This document shows, piece after piece, positions 17,720 through 26,689 of a DNA stretch of 64,000 bases. Where the stretch lies: positions 1-64,000 of the forward strand of contig NZ_BSFQ01000017.1 of the NCBI RefSeq assembly GCF_027922425.1, given 5' to 3'. Origin of the DNA: Pseudonocardia halophobica. GTDB lineage: Bacteria; Actinomycetota; Actinomycetes; Mycobacteriales; Pseudonocardiaceae. Below the pieces are notes generated by a model. That model was not told the origin of the DNA. It saw only the letters and a list, made by a program, of their open reading frames with translations, and searched no databases. A program made the translations under genes and the position numbers. The stretch's first letter is position 1; every line of letters begins with the position of its first letter.

Positions 17720-20700
17720 GTGGTGGGTCCGCGGGCGGATGGTGACGCAGGTCGAGAGCCGTCCGATGTGGTCTGCGCGCTGCCCGGCTGCGGTGCGGCG
17801 ATCGAACCCGTCGTCGGCCGCCCGGAGCGGAAGTACTGCTCGACGGCGCACCGGGCGGCGATGCGGCGGCTGCGCCGGGCGGCCGCCCATGCCGCGCAGG
17901 ACCCCCGTGTGATGGAGACGTTGCCGTGGTTGCGCGAGCCTACTGCTCCGGAGCCGGCGCTCCCGGGCCCGTCGGCGGCGGTCGTCGTCCCGCGGCCCCG
18001 GCCACCGGCCGCGGCCGGCCGGTCGCGGTGGACGCGGGTGCTCGCCCGGCGCCGTCGTGCGGTCGCGGTGCTCGCGGCCACGGCGGTGCTGGTCGGCGGG
18101 TACGCGCTGACCGTGGCGTCGTCGGCCGGGCAGGCGCCGCAGGGCGTCGTCGCGGGGCCGACGTCGGCCGAGCAGTGGGCGAGCCGGGCGGAGTTGTTGC
18201 TGGTCGGGGTGAACCGGCAGCTCGACGTGCTCGCGCGGACCGAGCAGAGGTGGAACGCCAGCGAGGCGGCCCGCACCGGCACCCCGCCCTCCGCGGTGCG
18301 CCGGCTGCAGCAGCGGCGCCAGCTCCTCGAACGGCAGCGCGCCACGCTGCAGGCCCAGCTCGAGAGCTACCGGGAGCTGGAGCGCAGCGCGGACGAGCTG
18401 GAGCGAGCCGAGGCGCAGCTCGCGGCGATCGAGAAGCTGCTGGCCGCGGACCCGGCCGGGGACCAGGCGTGGTCGACCGCCCTCGCGGCGCAACGCGACC
18501 TGCGGATCCGGCAGCGCGACGGCCTCCGGCAGCAGGTCGAGGCGCTGCGCACCGGCGTCGACACCGCCTCCCGCACGCCGCTGCCCGATCCCGCGGTGGA
18601 GGAGGCCCGCACCGACCGCGTCTCCGCGGAGGTGCTCGACGCCGCCGAAGGACGGCCCGCACCGGGCCCCACACCCGGGCTGCACACCCAGCCCCCGGTC
18701 GCGCAGGCCCGGGACGAGGAGGAGGACCGGCCGGCCGCCGTCGTCGGCACGAGCGGGCCGCCGGATCCGCGCGGCCCGGTCGACGAGACCGCGGAGCGGG
18801 ACCGCGGGCGCGGGGCCCGGTCCGGTGGGGCCGTGCGCTCCGTCGGCCGGGAGGCGGGCGACGCGGTCGGATCCGGCGGGCGCGGGGCCGGACGGGCTGT
18901 CGGCTCCGCGGGGCGCGGCGCCGGCGACGGGGTCGGCCGGGCCGGGCGGGCCGCGGGTGAGGGTGTGGGCCGGACCGGGGAGGACGCCGGCCGGGCGGTC
19001 GGGTCGGTCGGCCGGGCCGCCGGGGCCGGACCGGCGGGTGAGGGTGCCGGGCGTGCGGTCGAATCCGGGTCGCGCGGGGCCGGGGAGGCCGTCGGCGCAG
19101 TCGGTGAGGGCGGCGGCGAGGCGGTCGGGTCGACGGCCGAGGGCGTCGGCGATGGTGCCGGCGCGACGGCGACCGGCGCCGGCAACGCCCTCGACCAGGC
19201 CGGACGGGGTCGGGTCGGCGGAGCGGCCGGCGCGCTGTCCGAGGGCGCCGCTGAGGGCGTCGGGTCGGTGGGGCCGGGCGCCTCGGACGGGGTCGACGCC
19301 GTCGGATCGGCCGCCGGGCGGGGCGTGGGCGCGCTCGGCAGCGGCGGGAGCGACGTGGTCCGCGAGCTGGGTGGGGTCGCGGGGGCGGGGACGAAGGCGG
19401 GTTCTGCGCCGGCCGCCGACGCACCCGCCTCGGCCGAGCGTCCCGCCACCTCCGCCGACGCACCGGCTGCGTCGCCCCTCCTGGCTGCGGCCGGTGCACC
19501 CCTCGTGTCACCCGCGCCTGCCGAGGGCACTGGGAGACCCGCCCTCTCGCCTCGCCCGGCCGAGGGCAGGCCTGCCGCAGAAGCTGTGACGTCCGACGTG
19601 GCCGACGCCCCCGCTCGGGTGCTCGCGGCGGCGGTCGACGCAGCCGCCGCGGCTGCCCCGGCCGGAGCGGTCTCCCCGGCGGACTCGCCTGCGCAGGTGG
19701 TGGCGGCAGCGGTCGAAGCGGCGGCTGCTGCTGCACCCGCCGAGCCTGGAGCAGCCTCCCTGGCGGACTCGCCCGCTCAGGTGCTCGCGGCGGCGCTCAG
19801 TGCGGCCCCTGTTGCTGCGCCCGCCGGGCCTGAAGATGTCTCGCCGGCCGGTTCGCCCGCTCGGCTGCTGGCGGCGGCGGTCGATGCGGCTGTTGCTGCT
19901 GCGCCGGCCGGGCCCGGAGGGGTCTCGCCGGCCGGCTCGCCCGCCCACGTGCTGGCCTTGCCCGAGGGTCCTGCGGTCGGGGCGGCAGCCGCCGCTGTAC
20001 CGATGGGGATCGTCGGTGCGGACGGCTCGGTCCCGGCAGGCCTCGCGGCGGCCGGCGTGCCGGTCGAGGGCGTGGGCGAACCTGCCGGTGGCGAGGGCGG
20101 CTCGGCCTTCGGCTCGGCTCCCGCGGCCGCAGGGCTCGCGGGGCTGGGTGGTGTGCCGGTCGCCGGCGTCGGCCGATCCGCGAGCGAGGAGGGCGGCTCC
20201 GCTCCGGCCGGGCCCGCGGTGACGGGCGGCCTGGCTGCGGCACGTCCCGCGGCGGGAGCGGCACCTGCAACGCCGGCCATGTCGGCGGAGGGGTCGAGCA
20301 TCGCGTCCGCGGCGGCAGGACCTGCGGCCCGGTCGACGACCGGCGGGACCGGCGCACCGTACGTGGAGGACGCGCTGCACGAGGTCGATCGTCGCGCCGC
20401 GGCCGAGGCGGCCCCGGCGCCGAGCGGGCGGGCCTTGTCCTCCGGCGCGCCCGACACGGCCGCCCCGTCCACCGCCGCGATGCGCGAGGCGGTCGAGCGA
20501 TCGGCCGCGTCCGGTGGTCGGGCTCCGGCCGCGTCGCAGGCCGACCGCAGCACCCCGGAGCAGCGCCGTGCCACGTGGGCCGCCGAGGAGCAGCAGGCTC
20601 GTGCCTCGCGGTCCACCGGCGGCTCGTCGGAGGCTGCCGCTCGCGAGGCCGTCGCGCGCGAGTTCACCCGGGCCCACGGCGGGGGCGAGCGGCAGCCGGA

Positions 20701-21130
20701 GTCTGCTCGCTCGTCCTCGGTCGACTCGCGCGCTCGCGACGTGGCCCTGCGTTCGGCCGCCGAGCGCGCGGGGCACGACGGCTCCGAGCGCTCCGCCTCG
20801 CCCTCCTCACGGACCCGCACCTCCGACCCGGCCGCTCGGGCCCGGAGCAGCTGGGCCTCCCACACGTCCCGGTCGGACCGCGAGAGCGCCCCCGAACGAG
20901 CCCGCGCCGCACGCCGGACCGACGCGGCTCCCGACGCCCACTCCGACCGCGAACGCACACACCGCGAGCGCTCGGACCGCTCGGACCGGTCGGACCGGGG
21001 CAGCGCATCCCGGAGCTCCGGCGACGACCACGACAGCAGGTCGCACCGCTCGTCCCGCTCATACGAGGACCACTCGCACCCCCACGACCGGAGCTCCCAC
21101 GACCACCGCGACCCCATCGACCACGACTAG
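17720..21130 (+). CDS. Very large zinc-finger, single-span, low-complexity repeat protein
   Basis: A 1136-residue protein of unknown function. GTG start with GAGGGGG upstream and TAGGAT/TAGCAT -10 candidates at 17650 and 17665. The N-terminus holds a compact Cys/His cluster (CALPGCGAAIE..RKYCSTAHRAAMRRLRR, residues about 19-53) like small actinobacterial zinc-binding domains. A transmembrane helix follows near 113-130, then a Gln/Glu/Arg-rich coiled coil (about 150-280). Next is a Gly-rich stretch of 11-residue repeats (GRGAGRAVGSA type, about 376-520), then four to five Ala-rich repeats of about 28 residues (SPAQVLAAAL type, about 630-745), and a Ser/Arg- then His/Asp-rich tail. It could be a cell-envelope or surface-spanning protein; the topology is inferred. 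The frame is supported by the ordered N-terminal domains. Confidence 0.65.
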   Translation: MVGPRADGDAGREPSDVVCALPGCGAAIEPVVGRPERKYCSTAHRAAMRRLRRAAAHAAQDPRVMETLPWLREPTAPEPALPGPSAAVVVPRPRPPAAAGRSRWTRVLARRRRAVAVLAATAVLVGGYALTVASSAGQAPQGVVAGPTSAEQWASRAELLLVGVNRQLDVLARTEQRWNASEAARTGTPPSAVRRLQQRRQLLERQRATLQAQLESYRELERSADELERAEAQLAAIEKLLAADPAGDQAWSTALAAQRDLRIRQRDGLRQQVEALRTGVDTASRTPLPDPAVEEARTDRVSAEVLDAAEGRPAPGPTPGLHTQPPVAQARDEEEDRPAAVVGTSGPPDPRGPVDETAERDRGRGARSGGAVRSVGREAGDAVGSGGRGAGRAVGSAGRGAGDGVGRAGRAAGEGVGRTGEDAGRAVGSVGRAAGAGPAGEGAGRAVESGSRGAGEAVGAVGEGGGEAVGSTAEGVGDGAGATATGAGNALDQAGRGRVGGAAGALSEGAAEGVGSVGPGASDGVDAVGSAAGRGVGALGSGGSDVVRELGGVAGAGTKAGSAPAADAPASAERPATSADAPAASPLLAAAGAPLVSPAPAEGTGRPALSPRPAEGRPAAEAVTSDVADAPARVLAAAVDAAAAAAPAGAVSPADSPAQVVAAAVEAAAAAAPAEPGAASLADSPAQVLAAALSAAPVAAPAGPEDVSPAGSPARLLAAAVDAAVAAAPAGPGGVSPAGSPAHVLALPEGPAVGAAAAAVPMGIVGADGSVPAGLAAAGVPVEGVGEPAGGEGGSAFGSAPAAAGLAGLGGVPVAGVGRSASEEGGSAPAGPAVTGGLAAARPAAGAAPATPAMSAEGSSIASAAAGPAARSTTGGTGAPYVEDALHEVDRRAAAEAAPAPSGRALSSGAPDTAAPSTAAMREAVERSAASGGRAPAASQADRSTPEQRRATWAAEEQQARASRSTGGSSEAAAREAVAREFTRAHGGGERQPESARSSSVDSRARDVALRSAAERAGHDGSERSASPSSRTRTSDPAARARSSWASHTSRSDRESAPERARAARRTDAAPDAHSDRERTHRERSDRSDRSDRGSASRSSGDDHDSRSHRSSRSYEDHSHPHDRSSHDHRDPIDHD
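18845..19375 (+). repeat. 11-residue Gly/Ala/Val coding repeats
   Basis: Inside the large protein, consecutive 33-bp units encode variants of G-R-x-A-G-x-A-V-G-S-x (GREAGDAVGSG, GRGAGRAVGSA, GRGAGDGVGRA, GRAAGEGVGRT, GEDAGRAVGSV). The register decays toward the end of the stretch. Confidence 0.75.
19600..19960 (+). repeat. Ala-rich coding repeats of about 28 residues
   Basis: Inside the large protein, the motif S-P-A-x-V/L-L-A-A-A followed by an Ala run and a PAGPxxVS linker recurs four to five times (SPAQVVAAAVEAA, SPAQVLAAALSAA, SPARLLAAAVDAA, SPAHVLALPEG). Confidence 0.75.
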
Positions 21131-21247
21131 CTCGCACCAGATTCCTTGCCCTGGCACGAGCCCCGCACCCCGGACGCGGCCCCGGCCCACGACCCGCCCT
21201 GCGCACGATTTTCCGCGTGGCACACCTGATCCACGGGTCGGCGCAGG

Positions 21248-21253
21248 TAGCGT
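21248..21253 (+). promoter_or_regulatory. -10 element of a probable leaderless promoter
   Basis: TAGCGT stands eight bases before the GTG at 21262, with no ribosome binding site between them. Confidence 0.5.
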
Positions 21254-21261
21254 GGCGCCCC

Positions 21262-22080
21262 GTGACGGCAGCACCGACGGTCCCGCAGGCGAGCGCGCTC
21301 CCCGAGCACGTCCGCGTCGCCTTCGGCGTGAAGGACGCGACGCCCCGGCCCGTGGTCTGGGCCGGGCAGCGCGCCTGGCACTGCGGCGAGGTCCTGCTCC
21401 GCCCGGTCGCCGACAACGCGATGGCCGCGTGGTCCGCGGGCGTCCTCGAGACCCTGGACGTGGAGGCGGTCCGGCTGGCCCGCCCCGTCCGCTCGTCCGA
21501 CGGCCGCTGGGTCGTCGCGGGCTGGGCCGCGTCCCGCTTCCTCGCCGGCGCCTCCGAGCCCCGACACGACGACGTCGTCTCGGCCAGCCTGCGCCTGCAC
21601 GCCGCGACCGCCACCGTCCAGCGCCCCCGGCTGCTCGACAACCGCGACGACCTGCTGGCCCGCTCCGCCGCCGCGGCGTTCGGCGAGCGCCGCTTCGCCC
21701 TCGACGAGGCCTCGGGCGGCCGGCTGTTCGCCGAGCTGGCGGCCCACCGGCGGCCGATGAAGTCGCCGCCGCAGGTCGTGCACGGCGAGCTGTTCGGCGC
21801 CGTGCTGTTCGACGGCGACGGCGTCCCCGTGGTCCTCGACCTGGTCCCGTTCTGGCGGCCGCCGGAGTGGGCGGCGGCGGTCGTCGTCGTCGACGCGATC
21901 GCCTGGGGCGGGGCCGACGAGGGCCTCATGGACCGGTGGGCGCACCTCGACGAATGGCCCCAGGCGCTGCTGCGCGCCGCGCTGTACCGGCTGGCCCTGC
22001 ACGCCCAGCACCCCGACGCGTCGGCCCGCAGCGTGGCCGGGCTGGAGCGGGTCGCCGGGCTCGTCAGCGCCCGCCTCTGA
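21262..22080 (+). CDS. TIGR02569 family protein (Rv3205c-like)
   Basis: A 272-residue protein restricted to actinobacteria and of unknown function. The typical pattern is visible: ALPEHVRVAFGV near the start, WAGQRAWHCGEVLLRPV, SSDGRWVVAGWAASRF and the kinase-like PQVVHGELFGAVLFD (H-G-E-L in place of the phosphotransferase H-G-D), then LDLVPFWRPPEWAAAVVVVDA. The fold is probably phosphotransferase-like. The start was placed at GTG 21262 because a -10 lies just upstream and the conserved region begins soon after; an in-frame GTG at 21217 is possible. Rv3205c lies beside moeZ in M. tuberculosis, as here apart from the inserted large protein. Confidence 0.85.
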   Translation: MTAAPTVPQASALPEHVRVAFGVKDATPRPVVWAGQRAWHCGEVLLRPVADNAMAAWSAGVLETLDVEAVRLARPVRSSDGRWVVAGWAASRFLAGASEPRHDDVVSASLRLHAATATVQRPRLLDNRDDLLARSAAAAFGERRFALDEASGGRLFAELAAHRRPMKSPPQVVHGELFGAVLFDGDGVPVVLDLVPFWRPPEWAAAVVVVDAIAWGGADEGLMDRWAHLDEWPQALLRAALYRLALHAQHPDASARSVAGLERVAGLVSARL

Positions 22081-22248
22081 CCCACCCTCACTTCCCTGAC
22101 CAGCGCGTTGTGACCTCACACCGCAGCTGAACGCACGTGAGCGGGGCTTTGCGCCCGTGTCACACGCGGCCACTCCGGGGTAATCCCGGCTGCCTACCGT
22201 CCTGCGCATCCGAGAGACACGACCACGGATGCGACCAGGAGGGCCGGC

Positions 22249-23652
22249 GTGACAGCCACCGCAGAAGGACCGACCGACACCGAGACCGGGACCGTGTCCC
22301 GGGGCATCGTCGGGGGGCGGTGGATCCAGCACTGGGAGCCGGAGGACGCCGGCTTCTGGGAGCGCACGGGCAGGGCGGTCGCGAACCGGAACCTCTGGGC
22401 GTCGATCTTCGTCGAGCACGTCGGGTTCTCCGTCTGGACCCTGTGGTCGGTCTTCGTCCTGTTCATGGGCCCTGAGTACGGCGTCGACGCGGCCGGGAAG
22501 TTCTTCCTCGGCGCGACCGCCACGCTCGTCGGCGCGATCCTGCGGGTGCCCTACACCTTCGCCGTCGCCCGCTTCGGCGGCCGCAACTGGACGGTGATCA
22601 GCGGCGCGATGCTGCTGATCCCGACGATCGCCGCGGCGTTCGTGCTCCAGCCGGGCACCCCGTACTCGGTGTTCGTGCTGATGGCGGCCCTGGCCGGCTT
22701 CGGCGGCGGCAACTTCGCCTCGTCGATGACGAACATCAACGCCTTCTTCCCGGAGGGTCGTAAGGGCACCGCCCTGGGCCTCAACGCGGGCGGCGGGAAC
22801 CTGGGCGTCGCGGTGATCCAGCTCATCGCGCTGCTGGTCATCGCCACCTCGGGCGCCGGCCACCCGAAGATCCTGCTCGCGGTCTACATCCCGCTGATCG
22901 TGGTCTGCTCGGTCGTCGCGGCCTTCTCGATGGACAACCTCGCGTCGGTCAGCAACGACAAGGGCGCCTTCTCGCTGGCCCTGAAGGAGCGCGACACCGG
23001 GATCATGTCGGTGCTCTACATCGGCACCTTCGGGTCCTTCATCGGGTACAGCTTCGCCTTCGGCCTGGTCCTGCAGACCCAGTTCGGCCGCACCCCGCTG
23101 CAGGCCGCGACCGTCACCTTCATCGGCCCGCTGCTCGGCTCGTTCATCCGGCCCATCGGCGGCTGGATGGCCGACAAGCTGGGTGGCGCCAAGGTCAGCG
23201 CGGTCAACTTCGGGCTGATGGCGGTGTCGGCACTGGTCTGCATCCTGGCGTCGGGCACCGGCTCGCTGGCCCTGTTCACGCTCGGGTTCATCCTGCTGTT
23301 CGTCTTCTCCGGCATCGGCAACGGCTCGACCTACAAGATGATCCCGGCGATCTTCCGCCGGCAGGCGCTGGAGCGGATCGGTGAGGGTGCGGACCGTGCC
23401 GCGGCGATGCTGCACGCCCGCCGCGTCTCCGGTGCCGCGATCGGCCTGATCTCGGCGGTCGGCGCGCTCGGCGGCCTGCTGATCAACCTCGCGTTCCGGC
23501 AGTCCTTCGCGGCGACGAAGTCCGGTGTCCCGGCGTTCTGGGCCTTCCTGGCCTTCTACGTCGTCTGCGCCGGCATCACCTGGGCCGTCTACCAGCGGCA
23601 GACGTCCTCGGTCCGCACCGGCGACGGCCAGCTCGCCCTCGCCCGCGTCTGA
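22249..23652 (+). CDS. narK: Nitrate/nitrite transporter of the major facilitator superfamily
   Basis: A 467-residue, twelve-helix membrane protein. It carries the nitrate signatures of the NarK group: GFGGGNFASSMTNINAFFP with GRKGTALGLNAGGGNLG in the first half, and FVFSGIGNGSTYKMIPAIF in the second. The long N-terminal cytoplasmic segment with RWIQHWEPEDAGFW is typical of actinobacterial NarK proteins. It starts at GTG with AGGAGG at 22236. It is followed by nirB, so it supplies nitrate or nitrite for assimilation. The 168-bp upstream gap should hold the promoter; a TACCGT at 22195 is a possible -10. I could not find a convincing GlnR box. Confidence 0.92.
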   Translation: MTATAEGPTDTETGTVSRGIVGGRWIQHWEPEDAGFWERTGRAVANRNLWASIFVEHVGFSVWTLWSVFVLFMGPEYGVDAAGKFFLGATATLVGAILRVPYTFAVARFGGRNWTVISGAMLLIPTIAAAFVLQPGTPYSVFVLMAALAGFGGGNFASSMTNINAFFPEGRKGTALGLNAGGGNLGVAVIQLIALLVIATSGAGHPKILLAVYIPLIVVCSVVAAFSMDNLASVSNDKGAFSLALKERDTGIMSVLYIGTFGSFIGYSFAFGLVLQTQFGRTPLQAATVTFIGPLLGSFIRPIGGWMADKLGGAKVSAVNFGLMAVSALVCILASGTGSLALFTLGFILLFVFSGIGNGSTYKMIPAIFRRQALERIGEGADRAAAMLHARRVSGAAIGLISAVGALGGLLINLAFRQSFAATKSGVPAFWAFLAFYVVCAGITWAVYQRQTSSVRTGDGQLALARV

Positions 23653-23718
23653 CCGCACCCCGATCCACCCGGACGAGCAGCACGAACGCCGCACCCGATG
23701 CGGCACAGGAGGTACGAC

Positions 23719-26271
23719 GTGACGGACACACGGCATCTCGTCGTGGTCGGCAACGGGATGGTCGGGCACCGGCTCGTCTCGGCGCTGCGCGACCGCGACG
23801 GGCGCGGCGACTGGCGGATCACCGTCCTCGGCGAGGAGACCCGGCAGGCGTACGACCGGGTCGCCCTGTCGTCGTACGTCGACGGGAAGAGCGAGGAGGA
23901 GCTGCGGCTCGCCGAGCTCGCCGACCCGCTGGTGGACCTGCGGCTCGGCGACCCGGCCGTCACGGTCGACCGGGAGCGCCGCACCGTCCGCACCGCCTCC
24001 GGCGCCGAGCTCACCTACGACGCCCTGGTCCTCGCCACCGGGTCCGTGCCGTTCGTGCCGCCGGTCCCCGGCCGCGACCTGCCGAACTGCTTCGTCTACC
24101 GCACGCTCGACGACCTCGACGCGATCAAGGCGGCCGCCGCGGCCGCCGTCGCCCGGCCCGGCCCCGGGCGGCGCTCCGCGGTCGTCGTCGGCGGCGGCCT
24201 GCTCGGGCTGGAGGCGGCCCGGGCCATGCGCCTGCTCGGGCTCTCCCCGCAGGTCGTCGAGATCGCGCCGCGGCTCATGCCGGTGCAGGTCGACGACGGC
24301 GGCGGCGCCCTCCTGAAGGACCTCGTGACCAGCCAGGACATCGCCGTGCGGACCGGGGTCGCCGTGAGCGGCATCCGCGAGGAGAAGGACCGGCTGGTCG
24401 CCACGCTGTCCGACGAGGTCGAGCTCGACGCCGACGTCGTCGTCTTCTCGGCGGGCATCCGGGCGGCGGACTCGCTGGCCCGCGAGTCCGGGCTGCGCCT
24501 CGGCGAGCGCGGCGGCGTCTGGGTGGACGCGACCTGCCGCACCGACGACGAGAACGTCTGGGCCATCGGCGAGGTCGCGGCCCTCGAGGGCCGCACCTAC
24601 GGCCTGGTCGCGCCGGGGTACGCGATGGCCGAGGTCGTCGCGGACCGGCTGCTCGGCGGCCAGGCCCGGATGACCCCCGAAGAGCTCGACATGTCCACCA
24701 AGCTCAAGCTGCTGGGCGTCGAGGTGGCGAGCTTCGGCGACGCGCACGCGGCCACCGAGGGCGCGCTCGAGGTCGTCGTCAACGACCCGGTGGCGGGGAC
24801 CTACTCGAAGCTCGTGGTGTCCGACGACGCCCAGACCCTCCTCGGCGGGGTGCTGGTCGGCGACGCGTCGAAGTACTCCACGCTCCGCCCCATGGTCGGC
24901 ATGAAGCTCCCGGCCGACCCGGTCGCGATGATCGCGCCCGGCGGCGTCGAGCTGGGCGCGGACGCGCTGCCGGACTCCGCGCAGATCTGCTCCTGCAACG
25001 CCGTGACCAAGGGGGCGCTCAAGGAGGCCATCGGGGGCGGTGCGTGCACGGTCCCGGACCTCAAGGCCTGCACCAAGGCCGGCACGAGCTGCGGCTCCTG
25101 CGTCCCGCTGCTCAAGAAGCTGCTGGTCGACGAGGGTGTCGAGGTGTCGAAGGCGCTCTGCGAGCACTTCGGCTTCTCGCGCGCCGAGCTGTTCCAGATC
25201 ATCGCGAGCACGGGGCTGCGGACGTTCACCGAGGTCGTCGAGAAGCACGGCCGCGGCCGCGGCTGCGACCTCTGCAAGCCCGCCGTCGCCTCGATCCTCG
25301 CCTCGCTCGGCAACGGCCACATCCACGAGGGCGAGCAGGCCGCCCTGCAGGACACCAACGACCACTTCCTCGCGAACATGCAGCGCAACGGCACCTACTC
25401 GGTCGTGCCGCGCATCGCGGGCGGCGAGATCACGCCCGAGGGCCTGATCGTGATCGGCGAGGTGGCGCGGGACTTCGGGCTCTACACGAAGATCACCGGC
25501 GGCCAGCGGATCGACATGTTCGGCGCGCGCGTCGAGCAGCTGCCCGCGATCTGGAGGCGCCTGGTCGACGCCGGGTTCGAGTCCGGGCACGCGTACGGCA
25601 AGTCGCTGCGCACGGTGAAGTCCTGCGTCGGGTCGAGCTGGTGCCGCTACGGCGTGCAGGACTCGGTCGGCATGGCCGTGCTGCTGGAGCTGCGCTACCG
25701 CGGGCTGCGCAGCCCGCACAAGCTCAAGTCCGGCGTGTCGGGCTGCGCGCGCGAGTGCGCCGAGGCCCGGTCCAAGGACTTCGGCGTGATCGCCACGGAG
25801 AAGGGCTGGAACCTCTACGTCGGCGGCAACGGCGGCGCGACCCCCCGGCACGCGCAGCTCATCGTGCAGGACGTGGACCAGGAGACCCTGATCCGCACCA
25901 TCGACCGCTTCCTCATGTTCTACATCCGCACCGCGGACCGGCTGCAGCGCACGGCGCCGTGGCTCGAAGAGCTCGAGGGCGGCCTCGACCACCTGCGCGA
26001 GGTGATCGTCGACGACAAGCTGGGCATCTGCGCCGAGCTCGACGCGGCGATGGCCCTCCACGTCGAGAACTACGCCGACGAGTGGCGCGGGGTCCTCGAG
26101 GACCCGAAGAAGCTGGAGCGCTACGTCTCCTTCGTCAACGAGCCGGGGACGCCCGACCCGACCATCTCGTTCGTGACCGAGCGGGGCCAGCCCGTCCCGA
26201 CGCCGCGCGCGGGTGACCCCGAGCCCGTCCTCATCGGGGTGCCCGCGTTCGGCCGCCAGGAGGTTCAGTGA
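23719..26271 (+). CDS. nirB: Assimilatory nitrite reductase (NADH), large subunit
   Basis: An 850-residue enzyme that reduces nitrite to ammonium with NAD(P)H. Order of domains: FAD-binding VVVGNGMVGHRLV, the YDxLVLATGS motif, NAD-binding VVVGGGLLGLEAA, the BFD-like [2Fe-2S] region with CSCNAVTKG and CTKAGTSCGSC, and the siroheme/4Fe-4S domain with CVGSSWCRYG (C-x5-C) and SGCARECAEA (C-x3-C). Length matches the family. The start GTG at 23719 has AGGAGG six bases upstream; the ATG 21 bases earlier would place that site inside the coding region. The stop overlaps the nirD start. It needs siroheme, for which the last two genes of the operon are relevant. Confidence 0.95.
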   Translation: MTDTRHLVVVGNGMVGHRLVSALRDRDGRGDWRITVLGEETRQAYDRVALSSYVDGKSEEELRLAELADPLVDLRLGDPAVTVDRERRTVRTASGAELTYDALVLATGSVPFVPPVPGRDLPNCFVYRTLDDLDAIKAAAAAAVARPGPGRRSAVVVGGGLLGLEAARAMRLLGLSPQVVEIAPRLMPVQVDDGGGALLKDLVTSQDIAVRTGVAVSGIREEKDRLVATLSDEVELDADVVVFSAGIRAADSLARESGLRLGERGGVWVDATCRTDDENVWAIGEVAALEGRTYGLVAPGYAMAEVVADRLLGGQARMTPEELDMSTKLKLLGVEVASFGDAHAATEGALEVVVNDPVAGTYSKLVVSDDAQTLLGGVLVGDASKYSTLRPMVGMKLPADPVAMIAPGGVELGADALPDSAQICSCNAVTKGALKEAIGGGACTVPDLKACTKAGTSCGSCVPLLKKLLVDEGVEVSKALCEHFGFSRAELFQIIASTGLRTFTEVVEKHGRGRGCDLCKPAVASILASLGNGHIHEGEQAALQDTNDHFLANMQRNGTYSVVPRIAGGEITPEGLIVIGEVARDFGLYTKITGGQRIDMFGARVEQLPAIWRRLVDAGFESGHAYGKSLRTVKSCVGSSWCRYGVQDSVGMAVLLELRYRGLRSPHKLKSGVSGCARECAEARSKDFGVIATEKGWNLYVGGNGGATPRHAQLIVQDVDQETLIRTIDRFLMFYIRTADRLQRTAPWLEELEGGLDHLREVIVDDKLGICAELDAAMALHVENYADEWRGVLEDPKKLERYVSFVNEPGTPDPTISFVTERGQPVPTPRAGDPEPVLIGVPAFGRQEVQ

Positions 26272-26642
26272 TGACCACGACCGACGAGCGTCCGGCCACG
26301 GACACCACGCCGACGGCCCGGCGCTGGGAGACGGCCTGCCCGCTGGAGCGGCTGCAGCCCGAGCGCGGCGTCGCCGCCCTCTTCGGCGAGGAGCAGGTCG
26401 CGATCTTCCGCACCCACGGCGGCGAGCTGTACGCCCTGGGCAACGTCGACCCGAGGTCCGGGGCGGCGGTGCTGTCCCGCGGCATCGTCGGCGACCGGGG
26501 CGGCGAGCCGACCGTCGCCTCGCCCGTCTACAAGGAGTCGTTCAGCCTGGTCGACGGCCGGTGCCTCGACGCCCGCGGGGTCTCCGTGCCGGTCTACCCG
26601 GTCCGGCTGCACGACGGTCTCGTGCAGATCGGGTTACGGTGA
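26271..26642 (+). CDS. nirD: Nitrite reductase small subunit, Rieske-like
   Basis: A 123-residue NirD. It has the Rieske-like fold (WETACPLERLQPERGVAALF, VAIFRTHGGELYALGNVDP, LSRGIVGDRGGEPTVASPVYKESF and VYPVRLHDGLVQI) without the Cys/His cluster ligands, which is normal for NirD. The start ATG shares its A with the nirB stop, and AGGAGG lies at 26258-26263. The stop overlaps an in-frame GTG of the following gene. It forms the NirBD complex with the upstream subunit. Confidence 0.93.
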   Translation: MTTTDERPATDTTPTARRWETACPLERLQPERGVAALFGEEQVAIFRTHGGELYALGNVDPRSGAAVLSRGIVGDRGGEPTVASPVYKESFSLVDGRCLDARGVSVPVYPVRLHDGLVQIGLR

Positions 26643-26689
26643 CCACTCCGGCGTTCAGCATCGACCCCGACGTAGCGGAGAATGCCCCG

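Noticed and set aside
19777..21117. Minus-strand frame of 446 codons inside the large repeat protein gene
   Set aside because: Ser/Arg/Ala low complexity only; the plus frame has a zinc-binding domain, a membrane helix, a coiled coil and a proper start.
22081..22248. GlnR binding site upstream of narK
   Set aside because: TGTGA-CC-TCACA and other inverted motifs are present, but none fits the GlnR box spacing well enough to claim.
21127..26061. A 1644-codon open frame on the minus strand
   Set aside because: It lies antisense to the TIGR02569, narK and nirB genes, reads as Arg/Asp/His-biased low complexity, and shows no family motif; such frames are usual at this GC content.
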